DNA from: UKL13-2 sp036394575
GTDB lineage: Bacteria > Pseudomonadota > Gammaproteobacteria > Burkholderiales > Usitatibacteraceae
Direction: 5' to 3'
NCBI GenBank assembly: GCA_036394575.1
Contig: DASWEY010000077.1
Coordinates: 124,001 to 188,000, forward strand
DNA: 64,000 nucleotides
In this document: piece after piece, positions 53,748-62,546 of the stretch
Layout: each line of letters opens with the position of its first letter
Position numbering within the stretch: the stretch's first letter is position 1
Made by a program: the position numbers and the translations under genes
Notes under the pieces: model-generated
The model's database searches: none
Seen by the model: the letters and a program-made list of their open reading frames with translations, nothing else
Told to the model about the DNA's origin: nothing

Positions 53748-55166
53748 CTAGTTGTGATAGCCACCCTGCGACCCGCCGGCGAAATTCTCGAACTTGGTGT
53801 TCTGGCCCATGAAGGTCAGGCGCACAGTGCCGATCGGGCCGTTACGCTGCTTGCCGATGATGATCTCGGCGGTGCCCTTGTCGGCGGATTCGGGGTTGTA
53901 GACCTCGTCGCGATAGATGAACAGGATCACGTCGGCGTCCTGCTCGATCGCGCCGGATTCGCGCAGATCGCTCATCACCGGACGCTTGTTGGGGCGCTGC
54001 TCGAGCGAACGATTCAACTGCGACAGCGCCACGACCGGCACTTTCAGTTCCTTGGCCAGGGCTTTGAGCGAGCGCGAGATTTCGGAAATCTCGGTGGCGC
54101 GGTTTTCATTGGCGCCGCCGGCCGAGGACATCAGCTGCAGATAGTCGACCACGATCAGGCCGAGGCCCATGTACTGCCGCCACATGCGCCGCGCGCGCGC
54201 GCGCAGCTCGAGCGCATTCAAGGCCGGGGTTTCATCGACGTGGATCGGCGCGTCGTTCAGCTTGACCATGGCTTGGTTGAGGCGGTCCCAGTCGCGCGCC
54301 TCCAGGCGGCCGGTACGCAGGCGCTGCTGATCGACCTTGGACACCGAGCTCAACAGGCGGCCGGCGATCTGCGTGCCGCCCATCTCCATGGAGTAGATCA
54401 GCACCGGCAGGCCGAGGCCCAGGGCCACATGCTCGGCCAGGTTCAACGCAAAAGCGGTCTTGCCCATCGAGGGGCGTCCGGCGACGATCACCAGATCGCC
54501 GTCCTGCATCCCCGACGTCATCTCGTCGAGATCGACAAAGCCGGTGGCCTTGCCGGTCACCGCCGAAGGGTTTTTGGAGAGATCGTCGAGCCGCGTCATC
54601 ACCTCGGACAGCAGGGTGGACATGGAGGCGAAGCCCTGCCCGCCCTTGCGGCCCATCTCGGCGATGTCGAAAACTCTTTTCTCGGCCTCGTCGAGCAGCT
54701 GGCGCGCCTCGCGGCCGTTGGGCGTGTAGGCATCGTCGGCGATTTCCTCGCCGACGCGCGCCAGGCGGCGCATGATGGCGCGCTCGCGCACGATCTCTGC
54801 GTACAGGCGGATATTGGCCGCCGACGGGGTGCCCTCGGCGAGACTGTGCAAATAGGAAATGCCGCCGATATTCTGCAGCTCGCCGTTCATTTGCAGCGCT
54901 TCGGCCACGGTCAGCACATCGGCCGGCTTGTTGTCGGCGATCAGCTTGGAAATGGCGTGGTAGATGCGGCGGTGGTCGTCGCGGTAGAAATCGGCCTCGG
55001 CGACGATATCGCCGATACGGTCCCAGGCCTCGTTATTCAGCAGCAAACCGCCCAGAACCGATTGCTCGGCTTCGATCGAATGCGGGGGCAGTTTGAGCGC
55101 CGCGACGGCGTTGTCCGAGGCGTAGGCAGGGACAGAGACGGGAAAGGCGTTGGGGTTGGCGGCCAT
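53748..55166 (-). CDS. dnaB: Replicative DNA helicase DnaB
   Basis: 472 residues. Hexameric 5'-3' helicase at the replication fork. The N-terminal domain starts KLPPHSIEAEQSVLGGLLLN; Walker A is GRPSMGKTAFALNLAEHVA near residue 226; MSSAGGANENRATEISEIS, ALSQLNRSLEQRPNKRPVMS and DLRESGAIEQDADVILFIYR follow. It ends NFAGGSQGGYHN. Two DnaA boxes lie upstream. Gene order rpsF-priB-rpsR-rplI-dnaB-alr-radA is typical. Confidence 0.96.
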   Translation of the reverse strand: MAANPNAFPVSVPAYASDNAVAALKLPPHSIEAEQSVLGGLLLNNEAWDRIGDIVAEADFYRDDHRRIYHAISKLIADNKPADVLTVAEALQMNGELQNIGGISYLHSLAEGTPSAANIRLYAEIVRERAIMRRLARVGEEIADDAYTPNGREARQLLDEAEKRVFDIAEMGRKGGQGFASMSTLLSEVMTRLDDLSKNPSAVTGKATGFVDLDEMTSGMQDGDLVIVAGRPSMGKTAFALNLAEHVALGLGLPVLIYSMEMGGTQIAGRLLSSVSKVDQQRLRTGRLEARDWDRLNQAMVKLNDAPIHVDETPALNALELRARARRMWRQYMGLGLIVVDYLQLMSSAGGANENRATEISEISRSLKALAKELKVPVVALSQLNRSLEQRPNKRPVMSDLRESGAIEQDADVILFIYRDEVYNPESADKGTAEIIIGKQRNGPIGTVRLTFMGQNTKFENFAGGSQGGYHN

Positions 55167-55215
55167 GGGCTCTTATTTTATAGACGTTTGGAAGTGAGCG
55201 ATTGTGCGCCCGGAT

Positions 55216-55270
55216 TTATCCACAAACAATGCACAGCTCTGTGCAAATGCGGGGCGAAAGCTGTGGATAA
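55216..55270. promoter_or_regulatory. Two inverted perfect DnaA boxes upstream of dnaB
   Basis: TTATCCACA at 55216-55224 and TGTGGATAA at 55262-55270, 37 nt apart, in opposite orientation. Between them lies GCACAGCTCTGTGC (55231-55244), a perfect palindrome. The site is 50-104 nt upstream of the dnaB start. Confidence 0.7.
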
Positions 55271-55300
55271 GGAGGGGATAAGGCAGAGAAGCTGCGCAAA

Positions 55301-55325
55301 AACAAGGGGCTGCCGAAGCAGCCCC
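55301..55325 (-). terminator. Terminator after rplI
   Basis: On the minus strand GGGGCTGC-TTCG-GCAGCCCC, an 8-bp stem with a UUCG loop, is followed by TTGTTTTTG. It separates the ribosomal protein operon from dnaB. Confidence 0.88.
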
Positions 55326-55350
55326 CGTTGAACGTGCCCGGATCGCTTGC

Positions 55351-55803
55351 TTAGACGTGTTCGCCCAGCACCGAGACGGTAATGGTCGCCTTGACGTCGG
55401 TGTGCAGGCTCAGGGTGAGCTGCGAATCGCCGATGACCTTGAGCGGACCATTGGGCATCACCACTTCGCTCTTCTTCACATCGAAGCCCTGCTTGGTCAG
55501 CGCTTCGGCGATGTCGGTATTGGTGACGGAGCCGAACAGGCGGCCGTCGACACCGGCTTTCTGCGTGACTTGCACGAGGTAGCCTTCGAGCTTCTCGGCA
55601 CGCGCTTGCGCGGCGGCGAGGATTTCCTGGGCTTTCTTTTCGAGTTCGGCGCGCTTGGCTTCGAATTCAGCCTTGTTCGCGTCGGTGGCGCGCTTGGCCT
55701 TGCCTTCCGGGATCAGGAAGTTGCGGGCATAGCCGTCCTTGACCTTGACCACATCGCCGAGCTGGCCCAGGTTGACCACTTTTTCCATCAGAATGATTTG
55801 CAT
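55351..55803 (-). CDS. rplI: 50S ribosomal protein L9
   Basis: 150 residues. Two-domain ribosomal protein: N-terminal MQIILMEKVVNLGQLGDVVK with VKDGYARNFLIPEGKAKRAT, a central helix (ELEKKAQEILAAAQARAEKL) and a C-terminal domain (VDGRLFGSVTNTDIAEALTK). Full length. Last gene of the rpsF-priB-rpsR-rplI operon. Confidence 0.97.
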   Translation of the reverse strand: MQIILMEKVVNLGQLGDVVKVKDGYARNFLIPEGKAKRATDANKAEFEAKRAELEKKAQEILAAAQARAEKLEGYLVQVTQKAGVDGRLFGSVTNTDIAEALTKQGFDVKKSEVVMPNGPLKVIGDSQLTLSLHTDVKATITVSVLGEHV

Positions 55804-55827
55804 GTTTTTCTCCTGTCCGATCTTCGC

Positions 55828-56115
55828 TTAATGCAGATCGGTGTAGTGAATCAGCGCGAGGAAACGTGCGCGCTTGATCGCCACATCCAGCTGACGTTGA
55901 TATTTGGCTTTGGTGCCGGTGATGCGCGCCGGGATGATCTTGCCGTTTTCGTTGATGAAATCCTTCAGGACGCCGATGTCCTTGTAATCGATCTGCTTGA
56001 CCTTCTCGGCGGTGAAACGGCAGAACTTCTTGCGGCGGAACAGACCGCGATTGGGGTTGCGCGTGTCTTTCTTGTTCTTGTCGAACTTCTTACCACGGGG
56101 TGATGGACGGGGCAT
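55828..56115 (-). CDS. rpsR: 30S ribosomal protein S18
   Basis: 95 residues. Binds the central domain of 16S rRNA with S6. Conserved core NRGLFRRKKFCRFTAEKVKQ, IDYKDIGVLKDFINENGKII and PARITGTKAKYQRQLDVAIK. It begins 8 nt after priB, as in other operons of this type. Confidence 0.97.
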   Translation of the reverse strand: MPRPSPRGKKFDKNKKDTRNPNRGLFRRKKFCRFTAEKVKQIDYKDIGVLKDFINENGKIIPARITGTKAKYQRQLDVAIKRARFLALIHYTDLH

Positions 56116-56123
56116 GATCTATC

Positions 56124-56423
56124 TCACTTAACAATTTTGAATTGGGTAATGTGCAATATCGGTGCGGGGCTGAATCGGTTCTTGCGGCTCAGAAAGCCTT
56201 TCAGGGAAACATTGTCATCCGGCTTCAGCGCATCGAGCGCTTCGGCCACCTCGCCAAACGCCACGGCATTGATCTCGATTTCAACGGTGACGTCCTGCGT
56301 GCCTTCCCGTTGTTGCGATTCATGCTTCAGCGTCAGGTTCAGTGCGGCGGTGCCGCCCGGCGTTGTCCGGAGCGCATCGCGCGAAATGACGATTCCTTCA
56401 AGAACAAATGTATTGGTTGCCAT
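56124..56423 (-). CDS. priB: Primosomal replication protein N
   Basis: 99 residues. OB-fold single-strand DNA-binding protein of the replication-restart primosome. The N-terminus TFVLEGIVISRDALRTTPGG, then LNLTLKHESQQ, and FGEVAEALDALKPDDNVSLK and SRKNRFSPAPILHITQFKIV. Its place between rpsF and rpsR supports the call. The ATG at 56423 gives the usual length; an upstream in-frame ATG at 56444 is less likely. Confidence 0.9.
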   Translation of the reverse strand: MATNTFVLEGIVISRDALRTTPGGTAALNLTLKHESQQREGTQDVTVEIEINAVAFGEVAEALDALKPDDNVSLKGFLSRKNRFSPAPILHITQFKIVK

Positions 56424-56461
56424 GGGTTTAGCGCAGGCAGCCAATCTTCAGCGAACCAGCT

Positions 56462-56833
56462 TTAGGCCGATGCTGCTTCCTTTACGTCGTCTTTCAGGTC
56501 AACCGATTTGGATTTTTCTTCCTTCATCATCGGCGACGGGCCGGTTTCGGCGGCGTCGGTCTTGACGATCAGGTGACGCAATACCGCATCGTTAAACTTG
56601 AAGGCATGCTCAAGCTCGTCCAAGGTTGCCTGGCCGACTTCAATGTTCATCAGCACATAGTGCGCCTTGAACACCTTCTGGATGGGATAGGTCATCTGGC
56701 GACGGCCCCAGTCTTCGATGCGATGGACTTTGCCGGCACCCTGGGCGATCGTGGCCTTGTAGCGGTCGATCATGGCGGGCACTTGCTCGCTCTGATCGGG
56801 ATGCACGATAAAAACAATCTCGTAATGGCGCAT
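56462..56833 (-). CDS. rpsF: 30S ribosomal protein S6
   Basis: 123 residues. Pairs with S18 on 16S rRNA. MRHYEIVFIVHPDQSEQVPA and HRIEDWGRRQMTYPIQKVFK, then AHYVLMNIEVGQATLDELEH and FKFNDAVLRHLIVKTD are typical. The acidic/Lys-rich tail is longer than the E. coli one but of a common type. AAGGAG lies 7 nt before the ATG at 56833. Confidence 0.97.
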   Translation of the reverse strand: MRHYEIVFIVHPDQSEQVPAMIDRYKATIAQGAGKVHRIEDWGRRQMTYPIQKVFKAHYVLMNIEVGQATLDELEHAFKFNDAVLRHLIVKTDAAETGPSPMMKEEKSKSVDLKDDVKEAASA

Positions 56834-56852
56834 GAAATCTCCTTGTGGATTA

Positions 56853-56901
56853 GGCACTTATGTGCCGATTAAGCTTTCCGCGATGCGCACCGCGGTAAAG
56901 C
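56853..56901 (-). promoter_or_regulatory. Structured rpsF leader, candidate S6:S18 autoregulatory site
   Basis: On the minus strand GCTTT-A-CCGCG, an 8-nt loop and CGCGG-AAAGC make a 10-bp stem with one bulged A (plus positions 56873-56901). A second small hairpin, GGCAC-ATAA-GTGCC (56853-56866), lies just before the ribosome-binding site. S6:S18 is known to bind a hairpin in rpsF leaders of several bacteria; identity here is inferred. Confidence 0.45.
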
Positions 56902-56965
56902 AAGGGGGTCTGATTTTCCTTGTCGCAAGGGCCTGAAAATGAACAAACCATGCGGCAAGCCCGAT

Positions 56966-56994
56966 AGTATGATGCAAAAACATCAATAAATCAA
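56966..56994 (-). promoter_or_regulatory. Putative promoter of the rpsF operon
   Basis: TTGATT (56994-56989) and CATACT (56971-56966) on the minus strand, each 4/6 to consensus with a 17-nt spacer, lie 133 nt upstream of rpsF. An AT-rich tract surrounds them. Confidence 0.5.
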
Positions 56995-57148
56995 CAAGTT
57001 CAGTACGGCCTTCGCCGCAGCCTGCGCACCCGGCGCGGCGCACCCGCGGAGCAAAAAACGGGCGGCGGCGATATGGCGATACGCGGCAATACGCCACCAG
57101 CCGTTCTTCGGCAAACCGATCGACAGGAAATCGCCTAACTGAGGGCGC

Positions 57149-60013
57149 TCACCTTGCGGCAGGTGCCGCCGTCGCCGCGGATTTCGCAACCTTGGCGAAA
57201 TCGCCGGCCTTGACGATGCTGATCTTCGCCGGGTCGATGTGCTTGCGCATGGCCGACACCACATCGTCCGGCTTCAGCGCCATGATCCGGTCTTCAAACG
57301 CCTGGCTGCGCGCGAAGGTCTGTCCGTAATACAGATAGCTCAGCCAGCGGCTGGCGACTGAGCCGTCTTGGGCGCGCGCCTGTAGGCGCTGCTGCAGATA
57401 GCCGGATTTGGCGGCGGCCAGTTCCTTGTCGCTGAAGCCTTCCTTCAACGCCCTCGCCACTTCTTCACGGAAAGCGGCCTCAACCTTGGCGATATTCTGC
57501 GGCGCGGCGATCGCGCGAACCGACCAGGCGCCGTCGCGGTCGATGGCATCAATGTTGAGCGCCGAATCGACGCCGTAGCTCAGGCCGTCTTTCTGGCGGA
57601 TGCGCTCGGCGAGACGCGCATTGAGCCCCGCGCCCCCGCCCATCATGTAATTCATCATGACCATGGCCGGATAATCCGGGTCGTCCTCATTCATATTGAT
57701 GTTGAGGCGGGCGCCAAAATAGCCATTTTCCTTGTCCGGCGTTTCGATGACCCGGTTCAGCGGCGGCACATCGCGATAGCTGCCTTCGAGCCGCTTGTAG
57801 GGCATGGCGCTCTGCCAGCCGGCAAAGGCCTCACTGACGGCTTTCAACACTTCCGCCTCGTCGAAGTCACCGACGATGGCGAGCTCGCCGCGATTGGCCC
57901 CATAGAAATCGTGATGGAATTGCTTCACCTCGGCCAGGGTCACGGCCTTGATGTCGACAATCGATTCATCGATATCGGCGGCATAGCGTGGGTCGCCCTT
58001 GGGCCAGATATTGAAATGCTTGGCCAAGGCGCTGCGGGCAATCGCATTCGGATCGCTGCGTTGCGCTTCCAGTCCGGTGACGGATTGTGCGCGCAATTGT
58101 TCAAACTCGGTTTCCGGAAATGACGGTTCGCGCATCACTTGCGCGGCCAGGCGAATCGCGGCCGCCAGGTTCGGCTTGGTGGTCTGCATGCTGGCGCCAA
58201 GTCCGTTGACGCCGCCCGACACCTTCAGCTGGTCGAACGCGTCGGCGATCTGGGTGCGGGTCATTTTGCTGCTGCCGCGCGTCAGCATGGCGGCCGCAAA
58301 TCCTTGCGCGACGCTCTTGCCGAACAGGGATTTTTCGTCGCCGCTGTGAAAGCGCAAACTGAGGTTGACGGTCTCGCCGCGATTTTTCTTTTGCAGCAAT
58401 GCAATTTTGAGGCCGCCGATTTCCAGGCGTCGGGTGCGCTGATCGATATTGACATTGGACGGATCGAAGGCCTCGGCCTGCGCCCCGGCGGCTTTCGGCT
58501 TGAAATCCTTCAGCAACTCGGCGACGGGCGGTGGTGCCGTAATCTCCGCGCGCTGCGGCGCGTCTTCTGGCACAAAGAAACCAACCACGCGATTGTCGCG
58601 CCGGTAATAGGCTTGCGCGGCTTTTGTCACTTGCTCCGATGTAACGCCGGCTTCGCTGTCGCGGCTATAAAAGAACAGGCGCCAGTCGCCCAGGGCGATG
58701 TATTCGGACATCTGCACGCCGATGTTTTCATGGTTGTTCAGGGCCTCCTCGTACGATCTGGCGGAGGCGACGCGAACGCGCTCCATCTCTTCCGCGCTGG
58801 GCGGATTTTTGTAAAAATCCTCGACGATGCGCGCGATCTCGTCGCGCACCGGCTCCAGGGGCTCGCCCTTCTTGACCACCGCGCCGATGATATGCAGGCC
58901 GCTGTCGACGCCCTCCAGCGGAAAGCCGAATACCTGTGCGGCCTTGCCGGTTTCGACCAAGGCCTTGTGCAGGCGCCCCGCGGGCGTATTGGTCAGCACC
59001 GCGTTGGCAAACCCCAGCGGGGTGCTGTCGGCATGCAGACCGGAGGGCACCTTGTAGCCGATCGCGACCAACTGGATATCGCCTTTGCGACGCACATAGA
59101 ACTGGCGCTCGCCATCTTGCGGCGGCTCCACCGTCCAGAATTTGGGCAGCACGCGCACCGGCTTGGGAATGACGCCGAAATCGGCGCGGATCCATTCGAG
59201 AACCTTGGCCTCATCGAATTTGCCGGCGACCAGCAGCACGGCATTATCGGGCTGGTAATAGGTACGATAGAAGGCCTGCAGGTTTTCAATGCGCACGTTT
59301 TCGATATCGGAGCGGTTGCCGATGGTCGAATGGCCATAGTTATGCCAGTCGAAAGAAACGCTCTGCATGCGCTTGAGCATCACGCTGAACGGCGCGTTTT
59401 CGCCGTTCTCGTATTCATTGCGCACCACGGTCATTTCCGAATCCAGATCTTTCCTGGCGATATTCGAATGGACCATGCGATCGGCTTCCATCGACAGCGC
59501 CCATTTAAGATTGTCTTCGGAGGCCTCGAACAGCTCGAAATAATTGGTGCGATCCAGCCAGGTCGAGCCGTTGGAGCGCATGCCGCGCGCGTTGAAGCCC
59601 TCGTCGATCTTGGGGAAGCGCGGCGTGCCCTTGAACATCAGATGCTCGAGCAGGTGGGCCATGCCGGTTTCGCCGTAGTTCTCCTGGCGCGAGCCGACCA
59701 GATAGGTAACGTTGACGGTAATGGTGGGCTTGGACTGGTCGGGAAACAGCAGCACGCGCAAACCGTTCGACAGCCGGTACTCGGTAATGCCCTCGACACT
59801 GGTGACCTTGTCGATGCTCGCGCCGATGGCAGCAGCTTTGCTGGCGCCGATGGGAACCACCTTGGCGATGTGCTTGACGGGCGCGGCCCTGGCCGTATCG
59901 GCTGCCCAGGCGGTGACGGCGAATGAGCCGCTGATCAGCATGGCACAGGCCAGCATGGTACTTGTCCACACGGCGCGGCAAACGCGCGCATTTCCGAACT
60001 TCCAACTCAACAT
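57149..60013 (-). CDS. M16-family zinc metallopeptidase, exported two-domain form
   Basis: 954 residues. A signal peptide (residues 1-38, ending VTAWAAD) directs it to the periplasm. The inverted zinc motif HxxEH is AHLLEH with His120, Glu123 and His124. The two M16 halves are seen: SNGLRVLLFPDQSKPTITVN in the first, and GLKIALLQKKNRGETVNLSL in the second, which lacks the motif, as in related insulinase-type peptidases. Substrate unknown. Full length; stand-alone gene with the oxidoreductase gene upstream. Confidence 0.9.
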   Translation of the reverse strand: MLSWKFGNARVCRAVWTSTMLACAMLISGSFAVTAWAADTARAAPVKHIAKVVPIGASKAAAIGASIDKVTSVEGITEYRLSNGLRVLLFPDQSKPTITVNVTYLVGSRQENYGETGMAHLLEHLMFKGTPRFPKIDEGFNARGMRSNGSTWLDRTNYFELFEASEDNLKWALSMEADRMVHSNIARKDLDSEMTVVRNEYENGENAPFSVMLKRMQSVSFDWHNYGHSTIGNRSDIENVRIENLQAFYRTYYQPDNAVLLVAGKFDEAKVLEWIRADFGVIPKPVRVLPKFWTVEPPQDGERQFYVRRKGDIQLVAIGYKVPSGLHADSTPLGFANAVLTNTPAGRLHKALVETGKAAQVFGFPLEGVDSGLHIIGAVVKKGEPLEPVRDEIARIVEDFYKNPPSAEEMERVRVASARSYEEALNNHENIGVQMSEYIALGDWRLFFYSRDSEAGVTSEQVTKAAQAYYRRDNRVVGFFVPEDAPQRAEITAPPPVAELLKDFKPKAAGAQAEAFDPSNVNIDQRTRRLEIGGLKIALLQKKNRGETVNLSLRFHSGDEKSLFGKSVAQGFAAAMLTRGSSKMTRTQIADAFDQLKVSGGVNGLGASMQTTKPNLAAAIRLAAQVMREPSFPETEFEQLRAQSVTGLEAQRSDPNAIARSALAKHFNIWPKGDPRYAADIDESIVDIKAVTLAEVKQFHHDFYGANRGELAIVGDFDEAEVLKAVSEAFAGWQSAMPYKRLEGSYRDVPPLNRVIETPDKENGYFGARLNINMNEDDPDYPAMVMMNYMMGGGAGLNARLAERIRQKDGLSYGVDSALNIDAIDRDGAWSVRAIAAPQNIAKVEAAFREEVARALKEGFSDKELAAAKSGYLQQRLQARAQDGSVASRWLSYLYYGQTFARSQAFEDRIMALKPDDVVSAMRKHIDPAKISIVKAGDFAKVAKSAATAAPAAR

Positions 60014-60160
60014 GCAATCGCTCCTGGTAAATGAACTGGGTGCCGGTATGGATCTGGCGCGTACCTGGGCGCCGCAGACACCGGCCTTAAGACGCCGTTT
60101 GCAGCCGCGGGTTCAAACCGGGGGCTGCTGCGCGACGGATCAACGACAAACGGAACCGGA

Positions 60161-61165
60161 TCAGGCGACCTTCAGCACCAGCTTGCCCAGGTTCTCGCCC
60201 TTGAACAGCTTCATCAGCGCCTCGGGGAAAGTATCGATACCCTCGACCACATGCTCCTTCGACACCATCTTGCCGGCCGCCAGCCAGCCGCCCATTTCCA
60301 GCGCGGCTTCCTTGTATTTCGGCGCGTAGTCGAACACCACGATGCCCTCCATCCGCGCCCGGTTGACCAGCAGGGACAGGTAATTGGCCGGCCCCTTCAC
60401 TCCCGTCGTACTGTTGTACTGGGAGATGGCGCCGCAAATGACGATGCGCGCCTTCAACCGGATCTGGCCGAGAACGATGTCGAGAATCTCGCCACCGACG
60501 TTATCGAAATAGACATCGATGCCATCCGGGCAGGCCGCCTTCAGGCCCTTGCGCACATCCTCGTTCTTGTAGTCCACGCAGGCGTCGAAACCCAGGGTCT
60601 TCACCACGTAATCGCATTTGTCCCGGCCGCCGGCAATGCCGACCACGCGGCAACCCTTGATCCTGGCGACCTGGCCGACGATGGCGCCGACCGCCCCGGC
60701 CGCGCCGGACACCACCACGGTCTCGCCGGGCTTGGGCTGGCCCACATCCAGCAGACCCCAGTAGGCCGTCATGCCGGGCATGCCCAGCACATTGAGATAA
60801 TTGGTCAGCGGCGCCAGCTGCGGGTCGACTTTTGCAAAGCCGCGGCCATCGCTCAGACACCAGGTCTGCACATTGGTCGTGCCGGACAGATAATCGCCGA
60901 CCGCGAATCTGGGGTTGCGCGATTCCGCCACCTGACCAATGCCGCCGGCGCGCATCACTTCGCCCAGACCAACCGGCGCGATATAGGACTTGCCCTCGTT
61001 CATCCAGCCGCGCATGGCCGGATCAAGGGACAGATAGAGCGTTTTCAGCAATACCTGGCCGTCCTGCAACGGCGGCAACGGTTCATCGGTGAAGGAAAAA
61101 TCGCCGCGTTTGGCTTCGCCGACTGGCCGGGCGATCAGGCGAACGACATGGTTGACGGTAGGCAT
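60161..61165 (-). CDS. NADP-dependent MDR oxidoreductase (prostaglandin-reductase/CurA-like)
   Basis: 334 residues. Zinc-free medium-chain reductase. VGEAKRGDFSFTDEPLPPLQ, LYLSLDPAMRGWM, NVLGMPGMTAYWGLLDVGQP, VVSGAAGAVGAIVGQVARIK (NADP-binding motif near 155) and YFDNVGGEILDIVL are typical of NADPH-dependent enone/curcumin reductases. No zinc-binding cysteines are seen. The ATG at 61165 gives the conserved start; the frame upstream is unlikely to be coding. The natural substrate is unknown. Confidence 0.9.
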   Translation of the reverse strand: MPTVNHVVRLIARPVGEAKRGDFSFTDEPLPPLQDGQVLLKTLYLSLDPAMRGWMNEGKSYIAPVGLGEVMRAGGIGQVAESRNPRFAVGDYLSGTTNVQTWCLSDGRGFAKVDPQLAPLTNYLNVLGMPGMTAYWGLLDVGQPKPGETVVVSGAAGAVGAIVGQVARIKGCRVVGIAGGRDKCDYVVKTLGFDACVDYKNEDVRKGLKAACPDGIDVYFDNVGGEILDIVLGQIRLKARIVICGAISQYNSTTGVKGPANYLSLLVNRARMEGIVVFDYAPKYKEAALEMGGWLAAGKMVSKEHVVEGIDTFPEALMKLFKGENLGKLVLKVA

Positions 61166-61257
61166 GGCAGGCTTTCTGCAAGCGGGTGGCGGCCGATTCG
61201 GGACGCGCGCCGCTGACAATCGGGGATGGGGGCAGACGGATCTCGGTGGCCGCAGCG

Positions 61258-61292
61258 AAAAAAAGCCGACGGCGCCAGGCGCTGTCGGCTTT
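61258..61292 (-). terminator. Terminator after the SWIB gene
   Basis: On the minus strand AAAGCCGACAGCG, a short loop and CGCCGTCGGCTTT form a 13-bp stem (one G-U) ending in TTTT. Confidence 0.9.
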
Positions 61293-61317
61293 GTTTGCCT
61301 GGTAAACCGCGAACGGT

Positions 61318-61731
61318 TTACTTGAGGTGGTTGGAGACCAGTTTGGTCATTTCGAACATCGAAACGACTTTCTTGCCGCCAAACACGGCTTTGAGCTTCT
61401 CGTCCGCGTTGATCATGCGCTTGTTGACGGTATCTTGAAGTTTGTTCTTCTTGATGTAATCCCAGATTTTCTTGGTGATTTCCGTGCGCGGGGAGGGGGC
61501 GCCACCGATTACGGCAGCCAGGAGGCCGCTGGGCGTAACGGGTTTCATGAAAGCGGCGTTGGGCTTGCGCTTGGCGGCTGGCTTCTTCGCAGCGGGCTTT
61601 TTAGCGGCAGGTTTCTTGGCAGCGGGTTTCTTAGCTGCGGGTTTCTTGGCGGCCGGCTTTTTGGCTGCCGGCTTTTTTGCGGCCGGTTTTTTGGCAGCGG
61701 GTTTCTTTGCAGCGGGTTTCTTTGCAGCCAT
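61318..61731 (-). CDS. SWIB/MDM2-domain protein with histone-H1-like N-terminal repeat
   Basis: 137 residues. The first about 57 residues are ten copies of AAKKP plus AAKRKP, a lysine-rich histone-H1-like tail able to bind DNA. The rest is a SWIB fold: FMKPVTPSGLLAAVIGGAPS, then RTEITKKIWDYIKKNKLQDT and INADEKLKAVFGGKKVVSMF. SWIB proteins of this form are frequent in Burkholderiales and Chlamydiae and are thought to be nucleoid-associated; no mechanism is known. The ATG at 61731 starts the repeat; an upstream in-frame ATG is not needed. Confidence 0.92.
   Translation of the reverse strand: MAAKKPAAKKPAAKKPAAKKPAAKKPAAKKPAAKKPAAKKPAAKKPAAKKPAAKRKPNAAFMKPVTPSGLLAAVIGGAPSPRTEITKKIWDYIKKNKLQDTVNKRMINADEKLKAVFGGKKVVSMFEMTKLVSNHLK
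61579..61728 (-). repeat. Ten tandem 15-bp units encoding AAKKP
   Basis: Ten head-to-tail 15-nt units differ mainly at third codon positions; the two nearest the start codon are identical. Such arrays can lengthen or shorten by slippage or recombination. Confidence 0.9.
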
Positions 61732-61978
61732 GTAAATCCTCCAGTCTGTTGTCAAAATATCCCTGAAAACATGCGGCGGCGCACGAACGATTCAGAGTGC
61801 AATTCCGTCTCACGGACGCAAATATAGCGCATTATTCACTCGAATGTGCAAGCCCCTGTCGCAATCGCACAACGGAGCAGCTGCCTAGGCGTTTTTCCTA
61901 TCTGCGCTGGTAGGTTTTGAAGATCGCCGTTACGATGCATCATTCTCCCGATTTTTTTCGCATTCCCGCAAATTTTCA

Positions 61979-62530
61979 ATGAACACTGCCGAACTGATTT
62001 CAAGCCTGTCGACACATCGTTCCCTCGACAGCGCCGAAGAGAAGCATCGACTCGATACCATTTTTTTCGTGCAGCGCAACGCCGCTTCATGGTGGCGGCG
62101 CAGCACGATCGAGGGGCACATCACCGCCTCGGCATGGGTGCGCAACCGCGCCGGCACCCATGCCTTGCTGCTGCACCATGCACAGCTCGATCGCTGGCTG
62201 CAACCGGGCGGCCACCTCGATGAAAGCGATGCATCGCCCGCTCATGCGGCGCTGCGCGAGGCGCGCGAGGAGTCCGGAATTCCCGGCCTGAAGCTCGCCG
62301 ACGAGGGATTGATCGATGTCGATGTGCACCCGATTCCGGCCCGCCGCAAGAGCGGCGTGATGGAGCCGGCGCATCTGCATTACGACCTCCGCTACCTGGT
62401 CAGCGCCGACCGGGATGATGTGGTGCTCAGCGAGGAATCGCTGGGTTTTCAATGGCTAAGCGTCATCGAGGTGGCGCATAACGCCGAGCCCAGCATCGCC
62501 CGCCTCGCCCGAAAATCCCTCTCCCGATAG
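61979..62530 (+). CDS. NUDIX hydrolase
   Basis: 183 residues. The NUDIX box lies in PGGHLDESDASPAHAALREA followed by REESGI, with one extra residue and Asp in place of the first Glu compared with GX5EX7REUXEEXGU; the essential REXXEE core is intact. Such enzymes cleave nucleoside diphosphates linked to other groups. N- and C-terminal extensions (WWRRSTIEGHITASAWV, FQWLSVIEVAHNAEPSIARL) belong to the ADP-ribose-type subset. It lies 16 nt upstream of pdxH. Confidence 0.87.
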   Translation: MNTAELISSLSTHRSLDSAEEKHRLDTIFFVQRNAASWWRRSTIEGHITASAWVRNRAGTHALLLHHAQLDRWLQPGGHLDESDASPAHAALREAREESGIPGLKLADEGLIDVDVHPIPARRKSGVMEPAHLHYDLRYLVSADRDDVVLSEESLGFQWLSVIEVAHNAEPSIARLARKSLSR

Positions 62531-62546
62531 AAAGTGAACAGCGAAA

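Noticed and set aside
58139..59926. Long plus-strand open frame opposite the M16 peptidase
   Set aside because: Mirror frame, no motif, and the minus-strand gene has an intact signal peptide and zinc site.
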